Shown: positions 9,583 to 18,844 of the stretch, one piece after another
Layout: each line of letters opens with the position of its first letter
How positions within the stretch are numbered: position 1 is the first letter of the stretch
Assembly (NCBI GenBank): GCA_946998115.1
Contig: CAMPYB010000013.1
Span: forward strand, 1-32,887
Length of the DNA stretch: 32,887 nt
DNA from: an uncultured Actinomyces sp.
GTDB lineage: Bacteria > Actinomycetota > Actinomycetes > Actinomycetales > Actinomycetaceae
Direction: 5' to 3'
The notes under the pieces: model-generated
What the model saw: only the letters and a program-made list of their open reading frames with translations
Told to the model about the DNA's origin: nothing
Database searches by the model: none
Position numbers and translations under genes: made by a program

Positions 9583-9908
9583 AATCCGTATTGAATAGCG
9601 ATTTTTTCTATCCACTGTTCAAATATTTCACCACTGATTTCAACAATTTTTCCGCATTTTTTGCAAACTAAATGATGATGATGAGTTTCAGTGTTACATT
9701 TGCGATATAAAACTTCGCCTTCTGCTGAACGTATGGAGTCAATAGTGTTAGATTCAGCAAGTGACTGTAGAGTGCGATAAACGGTCGCTAAACCAATCAA
9801 ATTACCGGAAGACCTTAAAGAATCGTGTATTGCTTGAGCTGACAAAAAATCCGTCTGACTATCTAAAAAATCAATAATAGTAAGACGCTGTTTTGTAACT
9901 CTTTGCAT
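9495..9908 (-). CDS. zur: Fur-family zinc uptake regulator Zur (FurB type)
   Basis: 137 residues, normal Fur-family length. An N-terminal winged helix (GLATVYRTLQSL as recognition region, about 39-50) is followed by the metal domain. This has HHHHLVCKKCG (His76-79, Cys82, Cys85), a GFYDIEHVAELFG segment, and a final CSDC (Cys122, Cys125). The pairing of CxxC motifs plus this segment closely resembles mycobacterial Zur/FurB rather than the iron regulator FurA. The expected role is zinc-dependent repression of zinc uptake and paralogous ribosomal-protein genes. SD AAGGGA precedes the ATG by 7 bases. Its 3' end overlaps uppS by 88 bp, convergently. It diverges from glyS; no convincing Zur box is seen in the 145-bp gap. 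Confidence 0.87.
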   Translation of the reverse strand: MQRVTKQRLTIIDFLDSQTDFLSAQAIHDSLRSSGNLIGLATVYRTLQSLAESNTIDSIRSAEGEVLYRKCNTETHHHHLVCKKCGKIVEISGEIFEQWIEKIAIQYGFYDIEHVAELFGICSDCKRDESTLSTALP

Positions 9909-10053
9909 AATAATATCCCTTCTTCACTAGATAGGTTACAATAAAAAATATCAATGCACAAAAATAAATGTAAATATGAAAAACAATAACATATAATAAA
10001 TAATTGTTTAGTGTAAAAGGGCAAAATGCCTTGTGTAAATATTGGAGAATAAA

Positions 10054-11442
10054 TTGATTAGTCAACAAAAACGACTAGAAGCTGTAATTAATCTAGCCAA
10101 ACGCAGAGGATTCGTTTACCCATGTGGTGAAATTTATGGCGGCACAAGGTCAGCATGGGATTATGGTCCGCTAGGTGTTGAGCTTAAAGAAAACATCAAA
10201 AAACAATGGTGGAATTATATGGTTAGGTCGAGAGATAATATTGTCGGACTAGACTCATCAGTTATACTCCCAAAACAAGTTTGGATAGCATCAGGACATA
10301 TTGAAGCATTTACAGATCCTATTGTGGAATCGCTACATACACATAAAAGATATCGTGCAGATCATCTAATTGAAGCATATGTTGAAAAACACGGTCATGA
10401 ACCGAAAAATGGTTTAGCAGACATTAAAGACCCTGAGACAGGACAAGACGGAGCATGGACAGAACCGAAAGCTTTTTCAGGACTGCTCAAAACATATCTT
10501 GGACCAGTAGATGATGAATCTGGATTGCATTTTCTAAGACCTGAAACAGCTCAGGGAATTTTTGTGAACTATTATAATGTAATGACATCTGCACGTAAAA
10601 AACCACCATTCGGTATTGGACAAATAGGAAAATCTTTCAGGAACGAAATAACACCAGGGAATTTCATATTTAGAACAAGAGAATTTGAACAAATGGAAAT
10701 GGAATTTTTCTGTGAACCTGGTACTGATGAACAGTGGCATCAATATTGGATAGACCAAAGAATGGCATGGTATGTGGATCTTGGAATAGATCCGGATAAT
10801 TTGAGATTATATGAACATCCAAAGGAAAAATTATCGCACTATTCAAAACGCACAGTTGATATTGAATACACTTTCGGCTTCACAGGCTCAAAATGGGGAG
10901 AACTCGAAGGTGTTGCAAATAGAACAGATTATGATCTTACAGTTCATCAAGAAGCCTCAGGTAAAGATTTGCGCTATTTCGACCAAGTCAAAGGTGAAAA
11001 ATATATACCTTATGTAATTGAGCCAGCAGCAGGACTTACAAGATCACTAATGGCATTTATGGTAGATGCATACTATGAAGACGAAGCTCCAAATAGTAAA
11101 GGTGGAGTTGACAAAAGAGTTGTGTTAAAACTTGATCCACGTTTATCACCAGTGAAAATAGCAGTACTACCATTGTCACGTAATGAAAAATTGACACCTC
11201 TTGCTAAAGAAATAGCTGAAAAATTGAGAGTTTATTGGAATGTAGACTTTGACGATGCAGGAGCAGTTGGTAGAAGATATCGTCGTCAAGATGAAATAGG
11301 AACTCCTTACTGTATAACAGTTGACTTTGATTCTTTAGATGATGGTGCTGTAACAGTACGAGATCGTGACACTATGCAACAAGAGCGAATAAAAATTGAT
11401 TCATTGCAAAAATATTTTGCTGAAAAACTTATAGGTTGCTGA
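10054..11442 (+). CDS. glyS: Glycyl-tRNA synthetase, single-chain (alpha2) class II type
   Basis: Charges tRNA-Gly with glycine. I start it at TTG 10054 because GGAG lies 6 bases upstream; an in-frame TTG at 10042 lies before that SD. The product is 462 residues, the length of bacterial single-chain enzymes. It begins with the typical RRGFVYPCGEIYGG segment and GTRSAWDYGPLG. It has the class II motif 2 (GKSFRNEITP) and motif 3 (PAAGLTRSLMAFMVDAY). The C-terminal anticodon-binding domain starts near KIAVLPLSRNEKL. A hairpin at 11461-11509 follows the stop. The gene diverges from zur, matching actinobacterial gene order. Confidence 0.95.
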   Translation: MISQQKRLEAVINLAKRRGFVYPCGEIYGGTRSAWDYGPLGVELKENIKKQWWNYMVRSRDNIVGLDSSVILPKQVWIASGHIEAFTDPIVESLHTHKRYRADHLIEAYVEKHGHEPKNGLADIKDPETGQDGAWTEPKAFSGLLKTYLGPVDDESGLHFLRPETAQGIFVNYYNVMTSARKKPPFGIGQIGKSFRNEITPGNFIFRTREFEQMEMEFFCEPGTDEQWHQYWIDQRMAWYVDLGIDPDNLRLYEHPKEKLSHYSKRTVDIEYTFGFTGSKWGELEGVANRTDYDLTVHQEASGKDLRYFDQVKGEKYIPYVIEPAAGLTRSLMAFMVDAYYEDEAPNSKGGVDKRVVLKLDPRLSPVKIAVLPLSRNEKLTPLAKEIAEKLRVYWNVDFDDAGAVGRRYRRQDEIGTPYCITVDFDSLDDGAVTVRDRDTMQQERIKIDSLQKYFAEKLIGC

Positions 11443-11460
11443 ACTGACATGCAGATATAA

Positions 11461-11509
11461 AAATAAACTGGTTTAGTAAAGTGATATAGTTAACTGAGCC
11501 AGTTTATTT
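11461..11509 (+). terminator. Terminator-like hairpin after glyS
   Basis: Arms 11461-11477 and 11493-11509 pair over 17 positions, with two G-U wobbles on RNA, leaving a 15-base loop. The right arm ends in TTTATTT, giving a T-rich tail. It starts 18 bases after the glyS stop and lies before the YibE/F gene. Confidence 0.55.
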
Positions 11510-11554
11510 ATAATATCGAAGAAACTGAAACATGTGTGAGCAAAAGAGTGAAAA

Positions 11555-12862
11555 ATGAAATATTTGAATGATAGATCAAAATATCCGTCTAGAAAAACGC
11601 TAATTGCACATGAAAAAAATAATAATAAAAATGAAGAAAAATTATTTGAGCAAACAGCGCATTCTTGTTTACATAAAATAGAAAACAACAATTGTAATAA
11701 TAAATGTGCAAATCAAATTAAAAAAATAAAAATAATACTTTCAGCGATAGTAATTCCAATACTGATTTTTACATTTATATCAGTTATATATTTGTATCCG
11801 TCACAAACTGCTTTTAAAAAAATAGATCCTGTAGGGCGAAATGCAAAAGTTGTAGATTTGCAAGTTATATCAATGAATGTAAAAACATGTGTTAATCATT
11901 CAAAACTTACTCCAACACAAGATTTACTGAAATATGCAATATGCGCAAGAGATAGTAAAACTGGCGAAATAGTGCCTGTACATGTACCTAAAGAAATTAT
12001 AAAAAACGGTATGAATATTGGTGATAAAATAAAAACTATAAAAACTGATAGCACTAAGAGTCTCGGTACAAAATATAGCTTTTGGGATTATAACAGGCAA
12101 GATGTTTTAATAATTTGTGTAATAATTTATTTAATAGCTGTAGTTTTGGTAGCAAAATTTAAAGGACTTGCTGCAATATTTGGGCTTATTACATCAGTTT
12201 TAGTATTATTATTTTTCGTTATACCAGCAATTTTACAAGGGCATAATCCAATATTTGTAGCAGTAGTGGGTGCTTTGCTGATGATATTTTTATCAGTATA
12301 TTTAGCGCATGGTGTATCTATCAGGACAACTATAGCGTTGCTTGGCACAATTTTTGGATTGACGACTACTGTAATTTTAGGATTTGCAAGTGTTAAAATG
12401 GCAAACTTATCAGGAGCGATAGGTGAAGAAGTATTGCAATTGTATGCATATTTTAAATATTTAAATCTACAGCAAATATTAATTTGTTCTATTGTAATTT
12501 CTTGTCTTGGTGCGTTAAATGATGTGACTATAACTCAAGCGAGTGCAGTGTGGCAAATATATTTTGCTAATCCTGATTTAAGTGTGAAAGATATTTTTGT
12601 GAAAAGTATGGAAGTTGGTAAAGATCATATCGCTTCTACAGTTTATACTTTAGCATTTGCATATGTTGGTTCAGCACTTACGACTATTCTTTTAGTAAGT
12701 CTTGTCGATAGAAATATTTTCGATTTATTAAACAGTTACAACATAGCTTTAGAAATAGTTAGAACGCTAATTTCTTCACTAGGAATTGTACTTGCAATAC
12801 CTTTGACAACTCTTTTTGCATCCATTCTTGTGAAGAAAACTAATTTTGAAATATTAAAATAA
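11555..12862 (+). CDS. YibE/F-family multi-pass membrane protein
   Basis: 435 residues. A charged cytoplasmic N-terminus of about 55 residues precedes one membrane segment (about 58-82). An extracytoplasmic domain follows (about 85-180; PVGRNAKVVDLQVISMN). About seven further membrane segments run from about 185 to the end. Conserved YibE/F stretches are LAHGVSIRTTIALLGT, GALNDVTITQAS and VGKDHIASTVYTLAFAYVG. The biochemical function of the family is not established; it is often described as a putative transporter. Only weak SD (AGAG) stands before the ATG, so an internal start cannot be excluded; the poly-Asn/Lys N-terminus is unusual. It lies between glyS and the dihydrouridine synthase, on the same strand as both. 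Confidence 0.8.
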   Translation: MKYLNDRSKYPSRKTLIAHEKNNNKNEEKLFEQTAHSCLHKIENNNCNNKCANQIKKIKIILSAIVIPILIFTFISVIYLYPSQTAFKKIDPVGRNAKVVDLQVISMNVKTCVNHSKLTPTQDLLKYAICARDSKTGEIVPVHVPKEIIKNGMNIGDKIKTIKTDSTKSLGTKYSFWDYNRQDVLIICVIIYLIAVVLVAKFKGLAAIFGLITSVLVLLFFVIPAILQGHNPIFVAVVGALLMIFLSVYLAHGVSIRTTIALLGTIFGLTTTVILGFASVKMANLSGAIGEEVLQLYAYFKYLNLQQILICSIVISCLGALNDVTITQASAVWQIYFANPDLSVKDIFVKSMEVGKDHIASTVYTLAFAYVGSALTTILLVSLVDRNIFDLLNSYNIALEIVRTLISSLGIVLAIPLTTLFASILVKKTNFEILK

Positions 12863-13111
12863 TATTATTTATGTTAGCGAAAACACTATTTAAAATATCT
12901 TACTGTTGAAAAACTTAGTAATAGAAAGTGTCGATAATATTAGTCAAAAGTTTTATATCTGATACATGTATTATTATCTATTGTAAATATACAATGTTTT
13001 ATTTTATATAAAATTATGTAAAGGACAGATGAAAGCTTTTATAAAATATAGTAAAATATCTTGACATAATCAAGATAATGTAAATTTCAGATATAACTTA
13101 AAGAAGAAACT

Positions 13112-14326
13112 ATGTTACAAATAGGTCCTATAAAAGTATGGACGCCAGTAATTTTATCTCCGATGGCAGGAGTTACTAATGCTCCATTTAGAAAATTATG
13201 CAGATTGCATGGAGAAAAAGGATTACCAGAAAATTTACAAAGAGAACTTAAAAATGCTGAAAAATACGTTGACGCTCCAGCAGGACTCTATGTAAGCGAA
13301 ATGGTTACTACACGCGCATTGATAGAAGAAAACCCTCAAAGTTTGAGGCTAGTTAAACCGGATCCTGAAGAAAGAGTAAGATCAGTACAACTTTATGGAG
13401 TATCACCTGATATTATGTATGCGGCAGTAAAAAAATTATGTTTAGAAGACAAAGCTGATCATATAGATTTAAATTTTGGTTGTCCAGTGCCGAAAGTAAC
13501 GCGCAGAGGAGGAGGATCAGCTCTTCCTTGGAAAAAAGATCTTTTTGAAGAAATCATAAAAAAAGCTGTTAATGCAAGTGAAGAATGTGCGAAAATCACT
13601 GGCAAAGATATACCTATAACTATAAAAACGCGAATAGGAATAGACGATGAGCATATTACTTGTTTTCAGTCAGGGGATATTGCGCAGAAAAATGGAATTG
13701 CAGCAATGACGTTACACGCTAGGACAGCTAAGCAATATTATAGTGGAAAAGCTAGATGGGAATATATAGGGCGCCTTAAAGAAGAATTGAATATTCCAGT
13801 ACTCGGAAATGGTGATATATTTACTGGTAATGATGCTGTTAAAATGATGCAAGAAACTAGTTGCGATGGAGTTGTTATTGGTAGAGGATGCCAAGGTAGA
13901 CCGTGGTTGTTCACAGATTTAGTAAGTGCTATAAATAATGAGCAAAAAAATATTTTACCTACTCTAGCGCAAGTTGTAGAAATAATTTTGCAACATGCAC
14001 GCCTAATGATAGATGAATTTGAAGGCGAAGATAAAGCTATGCGTGAAATGCGAAAGCATATAGGATGGTATTTGCGAGGATTTGCTGTTGGTGGCACTAC
14101 AAGACGTGATTTGCAGTTAGTTAAAACTTATGATGAGCTTAAATTTAGGTTGCATGAATTAGATTTAAGCCAACCATATCCTTGTAGTATGGCTTCAGGA
14201 CCTAGAGGTAGGTTAGGAACTGAAAAAAAACCACATTTGCCTGACGGATGGTTAGACAGTCCATATTTTGGTAGCTTTGATGATGGTGAAATTTTAGAGT
14301 CGGAAATTGAAATTTCCAAATGCTAA
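13112..14326 (+). CDS. dus: tRNA-dihydrouridine synthase (DusB/NifR3 family)
   Basis: FMN-dependent reduction of uridines in tRNA D-loops. 404 residues. SPMAGVTNAPFR begins the TIM barrel; YVSEMVTTRAL and QLYGVSPD follow; the catalytic Cys is Cys124 in LNFGCPVPKVTRRGGGSAL. IKTRIGID, LHARTAKQYYSGKARW, NGDIFTGNDA and VVIGRGCQGRPWLF complete the FMN and substrate sites. Between strands 1 and 2 there is an insertion of about 25 residues (31-56, GLPENLQREL) compared with E. coli DusB. Actinobacterial relatives have a shorter insert in the same place. The C-terminal helical domain is present, plus a short extra tail. The SD is weak (AAAGAAG). Confidence 0.92.
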   Translation: MLQIGPIKVWTPVILSPMAGVTNAPFRKLCRLHGEKGLPENLQRELKNAEKYVDAPAGLYVSEMVTTRALIEENPQSLRLVKPDPEERVRSVQLYGVSPDIMYAAVKKLCLEDKADHIDLNFGCPVPKVTRRGGGSALPWKKDLFEEIIKKAVNASEECAKITGKDIPITIKTRIGIDDEHITCFQSGDIAQKNGIAAMTLHARTAKQYYSGKARWEYIGRLKEELNIPVLGNGDIFTGNDAVKMMQETSCDGVVIGRGCQGRPWLFTDLVSAINNEQKNILPTLAQVVEIILQHARLMIDEFEGEDKAMREMRKHIGWYLRGFAVGGTTRRDLQLVKTYDELKFRLHELDLSQPYPCSMASGPRGRLGTEKKPHLPDGWLDSPYFGSFDDGEILESEIEISKC

Positions 14327-14486
14327 CTTAAAGTTTGTTATATTAGGAATTCTTTAAACAGTGACTTTAAAATTTTGAATGAATTATATTAACGTGACGC
14401 ATTATTCATAGAAATGTATATTGCAAAAACTTAAGTACGCGTATTTAGCGTAAAGATTTTATTTATCTAGCAGTGTAAAAAGATTG

Positions 14487-15116
14487 TTAATTAAAAGTTT
14501 CTAGTAATGCTTCAGTTAAATTAGGTAATAGTTCAATACCTGATTTTGTTTCTTCTAAATCGTTTGGATCAATATTTTTGTCTAATTTTTTAACAATAGT
14601 CCATTTTGCGCCGTTTTTATCTACACCTGCGCATATGCAAACTCTTGTCAATAAGTGATTGCTTTTAAAATATTTTATTTTTTCTTCATCATTTTCAGGT
14701 GCTTGTTTATTAACGTCGCTGTCTACTGCATATTTGATTATTGCTATAGCGCAACCGTCAACATCTTCATTCCATTGTATTTGATGTAGTAAATCTTCTA
14801 AAGGCTGTGGCTGAATATCTTGTTCTACTGAAGATAAATGTGTAGGTATGAATTTAACTGATTCTTCAAGTATTTCTTTTAAATCAGGGTCTAAATGTTG
14901 GAGTTGTAAGAGTTTTTCAGATTTTACTAAAGAAAATAGTCTAATATTGTCATTATTTATTTCAGATTTTGTGTCGGAGCTATTTGCAGATACTATATTT
15001 TTTATTACATTCGTAAATATTTCTTTCACTGCTAAAGCTAAAGCAACTTGATTTTGGTCAATATTTTTTAAAAACTCTTTATCAACATCAGTTTTTGGGA
15101 TTTTGTTCTCAGTCAT
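14487..15116 (-). CDS. PPA1309-family protein of unknown function
   Basis: 209 residues, acidic, with no signal peptide or membrane segment. It matches what I recall of the actinobacterial PPA1309 family: RLFSLVKSEKLL (about 69-80), a PTHLSSVEQD.QPQPLEDLL stretch, IQWNEDVDGCAIAI, then LLTRVCICAGVDKNGAKW and a closing LLPNLTEALLETF. No function is known for the family. It is divergently paired with the UPF0182 gene (97 bp between starts), an arrangement typical of Actinomycetota, which suggests linked roles or shared control. No SD precedes the ATG, so leaderless translation is possible. It converges with dus. Confidence 0.75.
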   Translation of the reverse strand: MTENKIPKTDVDKEFLKNIDQNQVALALAVKEIFTNVIKNIVSANSSDTKSEINNDNIRLFSLVKSEKLLQLQHLDPDLKEILEESVKFIPTHLSSVEQDIQPQPLEDLLHQIQWNEDVDGCAIAIIKYAVDSDVNKQAPENDEEKIKYFKSNHLLTRVCICAGVDKNGAKWTIVKKLDKNIDPNDLEETKSGIELLPNLTEALLETFN

Positions 15117-15213
15117 ACAAATATTGTACTCAATAAATAGTAAAAATATAGATATAAAAACTCTTTTGCTAGAATAGATACTGTATCTTGTAAACTAAGT
15201 ATAGGATTGTATA

Positions 15214-18138
15214 GTGGATAGTAGAATAAAATTTGATTTACCTAAAATGAAAAAGCCGAATAAACTACCATGGCCTCTAATTATTACTGCACTAGTATTA
15301 GCTTTGATAGTGTTATTCGTCTATTCAGCATCCGTTTTTTGGACAGAAATACTTTGGTATAAACAGTTAAATTACCAAGGAGTATTGTTTACTCAATGGA
15401 TAGCTAAAGCGATTATGATGTTGATGTCAATAATAATATTTTTTGTCACAATGTCTATAAGCATGTATATTGCTTATCGTAATAAAGAAAAATATGGTAA
15501 TTACTATAATTTATCGATAAAAAAATATGAAAACAGGATTACTCCACACGCTAAAATAATATTTATTATATTGCCAATAATAGTTGGAATATGGTACGGA
15601 ATAAAACTAGCTATGAATTGGGAAACAGTATTATTGTGGTGGAATAGTACATCTTTTGGTGACGTAGATCCGCAGTTTGGATATGATATTTCATTTTATA
15701 CATTTAAATTATCTTTCTATTCGCTACTCCTACAACTACTATTAGCAGTTATAGTTTTCAATACTGTAATCAGTATTATTATTTATTATATTTATGGTGG
15801 TATAAAAATTTCACCTAGATTACGTATATGTAAAAAAGCTTGGGTACATATCAGCGTAATGATGGCTATGCTGTCATTATTTTTAGCTGGTTGGTATTGG
15901 CTTTCACGCTTTAATTTATTAAATGGGAGCGGATCTAAATTTGACGGTGCAGGATATACTGACATAAACGCTTTGGTTCCAGCAAAAACAGTGCTAGCAA
16001 TAATTGCAATATTAATTGCAATTATGTTCATTATAAGCACGACTAGAACTTCTTGGAAATGGCCTATATCAGGTGTAGCTATTTTAGTTGTGTCGGGACT
16101 AGTTGCTGGTAATTTATATCCTATATTGGTTCAAAGATTTACAGTTGATCCAAATGCTCAATCTTTGGAATCTAAATATATACAACGTAATATTGATGCT
16201 ACATTAAAAGCTTATGGTTTGAATAATGTAGAAAAGCGAACATATAATGCTGTAACTACTGCATCAGCAGGTCAGCTGAGAGAAGATGCTCAATCAGCTG
16301 CTTCTATTAGGTTATTAGATCCTACGATCATTTCACCGACTTTTAGGCAATTGCAACAAAATAGGCAATACTATAATTTTGATGCTACAACATATGTAGA
16401 TCGTTATAAAATAAATGGAAAACAAACTGATACTGTTATAGCTGTTCGTGAATTAAATCAAGATGGTTTAGGACAAGCACAAAGAACATGGGTTAATGAC
16501 CATACAGTATATACACATGGTTTTGGTGTCGTTGCGGCTTATGGAAATAAAACACAATTTGACGGGCAACCATCATTTTGGCAACAAGGCATACCATCAG
16601 TTGGTGAAATAGGAAAATATGAGCCTAGAGTTTATTTTGGAAAAAATTCACCAGATTATTCTATAGTTGGAGCTCCAAATGGAACTAAACCGCAAGAGCT
16701 TGATTATCCTGATGATAAAGCAAAAAATGGTCAAGTAAATACTACTTATAAAGGAAATGGCGGACCATCAATTGCTAACATATTCAATAAATTATTTTAC
16801 GCTATAAAATTTGGATCTTATGATATATTCTTTTCAAAGCAAGTTAATGAAAAATCTCAAATACTTTATGATCGTGATCCAGTATTGCGTGTAAAAAAAG
16901 TTGCACCATATCTTACTTTAGATAAACAATCATATCCTGCAGTAGTTGATATGGATGGTAATCCAAAGACACCGAAGAGATTAGTTTGGATAGTTGACGG
17001 ATATACTACATCTGATCAATACCCATATTCAGCACACGAATCATTGGAAGAGACTACAACCGATTCAAGATATCGCAAAATAAACACTGCTGGAAATGAA
17101 GTGAACTATATAAGGAATTCAGTAAAAGCAATAGTAGATGCATATGATGGATCAGTAAAACTTTATACTTGGGATGATAAAGATCCTGTTTTGAAAACAT
17201 GGAATAAAATATATCCTACAAGCGTAAAACCAATGAGTGAAATTTCAGGTGATTTAATGTCTCATTTGCGTTACCCTGAAGATTTATTCAAAGTACAACG
17301 TACTCTTCTTTCAAGATATCATGTTACTGATGCAAGCTCATTTTATTCAGGTGGAGATTTTTGGAAAAATCCAGTTGACCCAACGAAATCATCTACAGGC
17401 GAACCGCAACCGCCATATTATTTGACAATGGAAATGCCTGGACAAAAGAAAGCAACATTCTCTTTAACATCAGTGTTTGTTCCAGGTGGTAACACAGACA
17501 GAGAAATATTAACTGGTTATTTAGCTGTAGATTCTGAAACAGGTAGCACTGCTGGAAAGAAACGAGCAGGTTTTGGTAAATTACGTTTACTTGAGCTACC
17601 ACGAGATTTAACAGTTCAAGGTCCTGGACAGGTGCAAAACACTTTCAATTCTACAAATAGAGTATCTACAGAGTTGAATTTGTTGGCACAGCAATCTTCA
17701 GAAGTTGTACGAGGAAATTTGTTGACTCTGCCAGTTGGAGGAGGACTATTATATGTACAACCTGTCTATGTTCAAGCTTCTAAAGGAACAACTTTCCCAT
17801 TATTGCGTTTTGTATTAGTAAACTTTGGTGAAAAAGTAGGTTTTGCTTCAACTTTGCAAGAAGCATTAGATCAAGTATTTGCTGGAGATTCAGGTGTTTC
17901 TACAGATGAAAATCGTAAAGGCACCGAAGACAAATCTCTGGATAAAAATTCTCAATCTTTGGATGCAAAAACTAAGCTAAATAATGCGTTAGAAAATGCT
18001 AAAAAAGCTATAAATGATTCAAACGAAGCGTTGAAAAAGCAAGATTGGACATCTTATGGTAATAGTCAAAAACAATTGCAACAGTCAATTGAAAATGCAG
18101 TGAAAGCAAAAATGGAATTAGATTCAAATAAAAAATAA
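15214..18138 (+). CDS. UPF0182-family large membrane protein
   Basis: 974 residues, normal for the family (COG1615). About seven membrane segments lie in the first 310 residues. Then comes a large extracytoplasmic part with conserved stretches such as YIQRNIDATLKAYGL, VAVRELN-like IAVRELNQDG, NDHTVYTHGFG, RVYFG, and LRYPEDLFKVQR. The C-terminal 80 residues form a Lys/Gln-rich helix. GTG start with AGGA 7 bases upstream. The function of the family is not known; it is found mainly in Actinomycetota and some other phyla. It pairs head to head with the PPA1309-family gene. A strong hairpin follows at 18151-18180. Confidence 0.93.
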   Translation: MDSRIKFDLPKMKKPNKLPWPLIITALVLALIVLFVYSASVFWTEILWYKQLNYQGVLFTQWIAKAIMMLMSIIIFFVTMSISMYIAYRNKEKYGNYYNLSIKKYENRITPHAKIIFIILPIIVGIWYGIKLAMNWETVLLWWNSTSFGDVDPQFGYDISFYTFKLSFYSLLLQLLLAVIVFNTVISIIIYYIYGGIKISPRLRICKKAWVHISVMMAMLSLFLAGWYWLSRFNLLNGSGSKFDGAGYTDINALVPAKTVLAIIAILIAIMFIISTTRTSWKWPISGVAILVVSGLVAGNLYPILVQRFTVDPNAQSLESKYIQRNIDATLKAYGLNNVEKRTYNAVTTASAGQLREDAQSAASIRLLDPTIISPTFRQLQQNRQYYNFDATTYVDRYKINGKQTDTVIAVRELNQDGLGQAQRTWVNDHTVYTHGFGVVAAYGNKTQFDGQPSFWQQGIPSVGEIGKYEPRVYFGKNSPDYSIVGAPNGTKPQELDYPDDKAKNGQVNTTYKGNGGPSIANIFNKLFYAIKFGSYDIFFSKQVNEKSQILYDRDPVLRVKKVAPYLTLDKQSYPAVVDMDGNPKTPKRLVWIVDGYTTSDQYPYSAHESLEETTTDSRYRKINTAGNEVNYIRNSVKAIVDAYDGSVKLYTWDDKDPVLKTWNKIYPTSVKPMSEISGDLMSHLRYPEDLFKVQRTLLSRYHVTDASSFYSGGDFWKNPVDPTKSSTGEPQPPYYLTMEMPGQKKATFSLTSVFVPGGNTDREILTGYLAVDSETGSTAGKKRAGFGKLRLLELPRDLTVQGPGQVQNTFNSTNRVSTELNLLAQQSSEVVRGNLLTLPVGGGLLYVQPVYVQASKGTTFPLLRFVLVNFGEKVGFASTLQEALDQVFAGDSGVSTDENRKGTEDKSLDKNSQSLDAKTKLNNALENAKKAINDSNEALKKQDWTSYGNSQKQLQQSIENAVKAKMELDSNKK

Positions 18139-18150
18139 TTAAAAATAAAA

Positions 18151-18180
18151 AGGGTGTGATAAATAAAACTATCACACCCT
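18151..18180 (+). terminator. Rho-independent-like hairpin after the UPF0182 gene
   Basis: Perfect 11-bp stem (agggtgtgata with tatcacaccct) around an 8-base loop, 12 bases after the stop. The left side is A-rich, and the tail has only a modest T content (aaatatttt), so it may stop transcription from either side. It separates this gene from the GNAT gene. Confidence 0.75.
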
Positions 18181-18234
18181 AAATATTTTCAATAAATAAT
18201 AAATATTGATAGACAAATATATTTAAAGGAAAAT

Positions 18235-18762
18235 ATGGCAGTACGACTTGCGATAGAAAAAGATTTCACACAAATTTTAAATATTATAAACTATGCGAAA
18301 AAGTGTTTAAAAAATGATGGAATTGACCAGTGGCAAGATGGTTATCCTAATTTACAAACAATAAAAACAGATTTTAAAAAACAACAATTATATGTGCATG
18401 TGAAAAACAATGAAAATAGTGAAGATAATAATATAGTTAACGCTTTTTGCGCTATAGAATTAGAAAAAAGTAACATGTATGAAAATGACTTGCAAGGAAA
18501 ATGGGGATATTCTGGAAAATATGCTTCTGTACACAGACTAGCAGTATCCGAAAATTCAAAAGGAAAAGGATATGCTAAAGAACTACTAAATTATGCTATA
18601 AGAATTGCTCAAAAAAATAATTGTAAATCTTTACGCATAGACACGCATAATAAAAATGAGAAAATGAAACACCTTATAATAAAAACTGGATTTACATATA
18701 GAGGAATTTTACGTTACAACGATACGAGTTTTAGAAATGCTTATGATATCAAAATTGACTAA
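18235..18762 (+). CDS. GNAT-family N-acetyltransferase
   Basis: 175 residues with one GNAT fold. An N-terminal strand and helix (MAVRLAIEKDFTQILNII) leads to the acetyl-CoA site VHRLAVSENSKGKGYAKELL (about 101-120), with the Q/RxxGxG/A loop as KGKGYA. The C-terminal strand is RIDTHNKNEKM.HLIIKTGF.YRGI. AAGGA stands 5 bases before the ATG. Relatives acetylate small molecules, peptides or protein N-termini; the substrate cannot be told. Next to a hairpin terminator, so it probably starts its own unit. Confidence 0.85.
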   Translation: MAVRLAIEKDFTQILNIINYAKKCLKNDGIDQWQDGYPNLQTIKTDFKKQQLYVHVKNNENSEDNNIVNAFCAIELEKSNMYENDLQGKWGYSGKYASVHRLAVSENSKGKGYAKELLNYAIRIAQKNNCKSLRIDTHNKNEKMKHLIIKTGFTYRGILRYNDTSFRNAYDIKID

Positions 18763-18844
18763 TTACATTTCATCTTAACAATTGTTCTAAAACTAAGTGT
18801 AAAATAAATGATAAAAATAGGAAATAAGTTATAGAATATTTTAT

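Noticed and set aside
13001..13014. 14-bp palindrome attttatataaaat, also at 31081-31094
   Set aside because: It is made only of A and T and occurs in two unrelated AT-rich spacers, so chance is a sufficient explanation.
13061..13066. TTGACA as -35 of the dus promoter
   Set aside because: A perfect -35 hexamer, but no acceptable -10 lies 16-18 bases downstream; the only GATAAT is 7 bases away.
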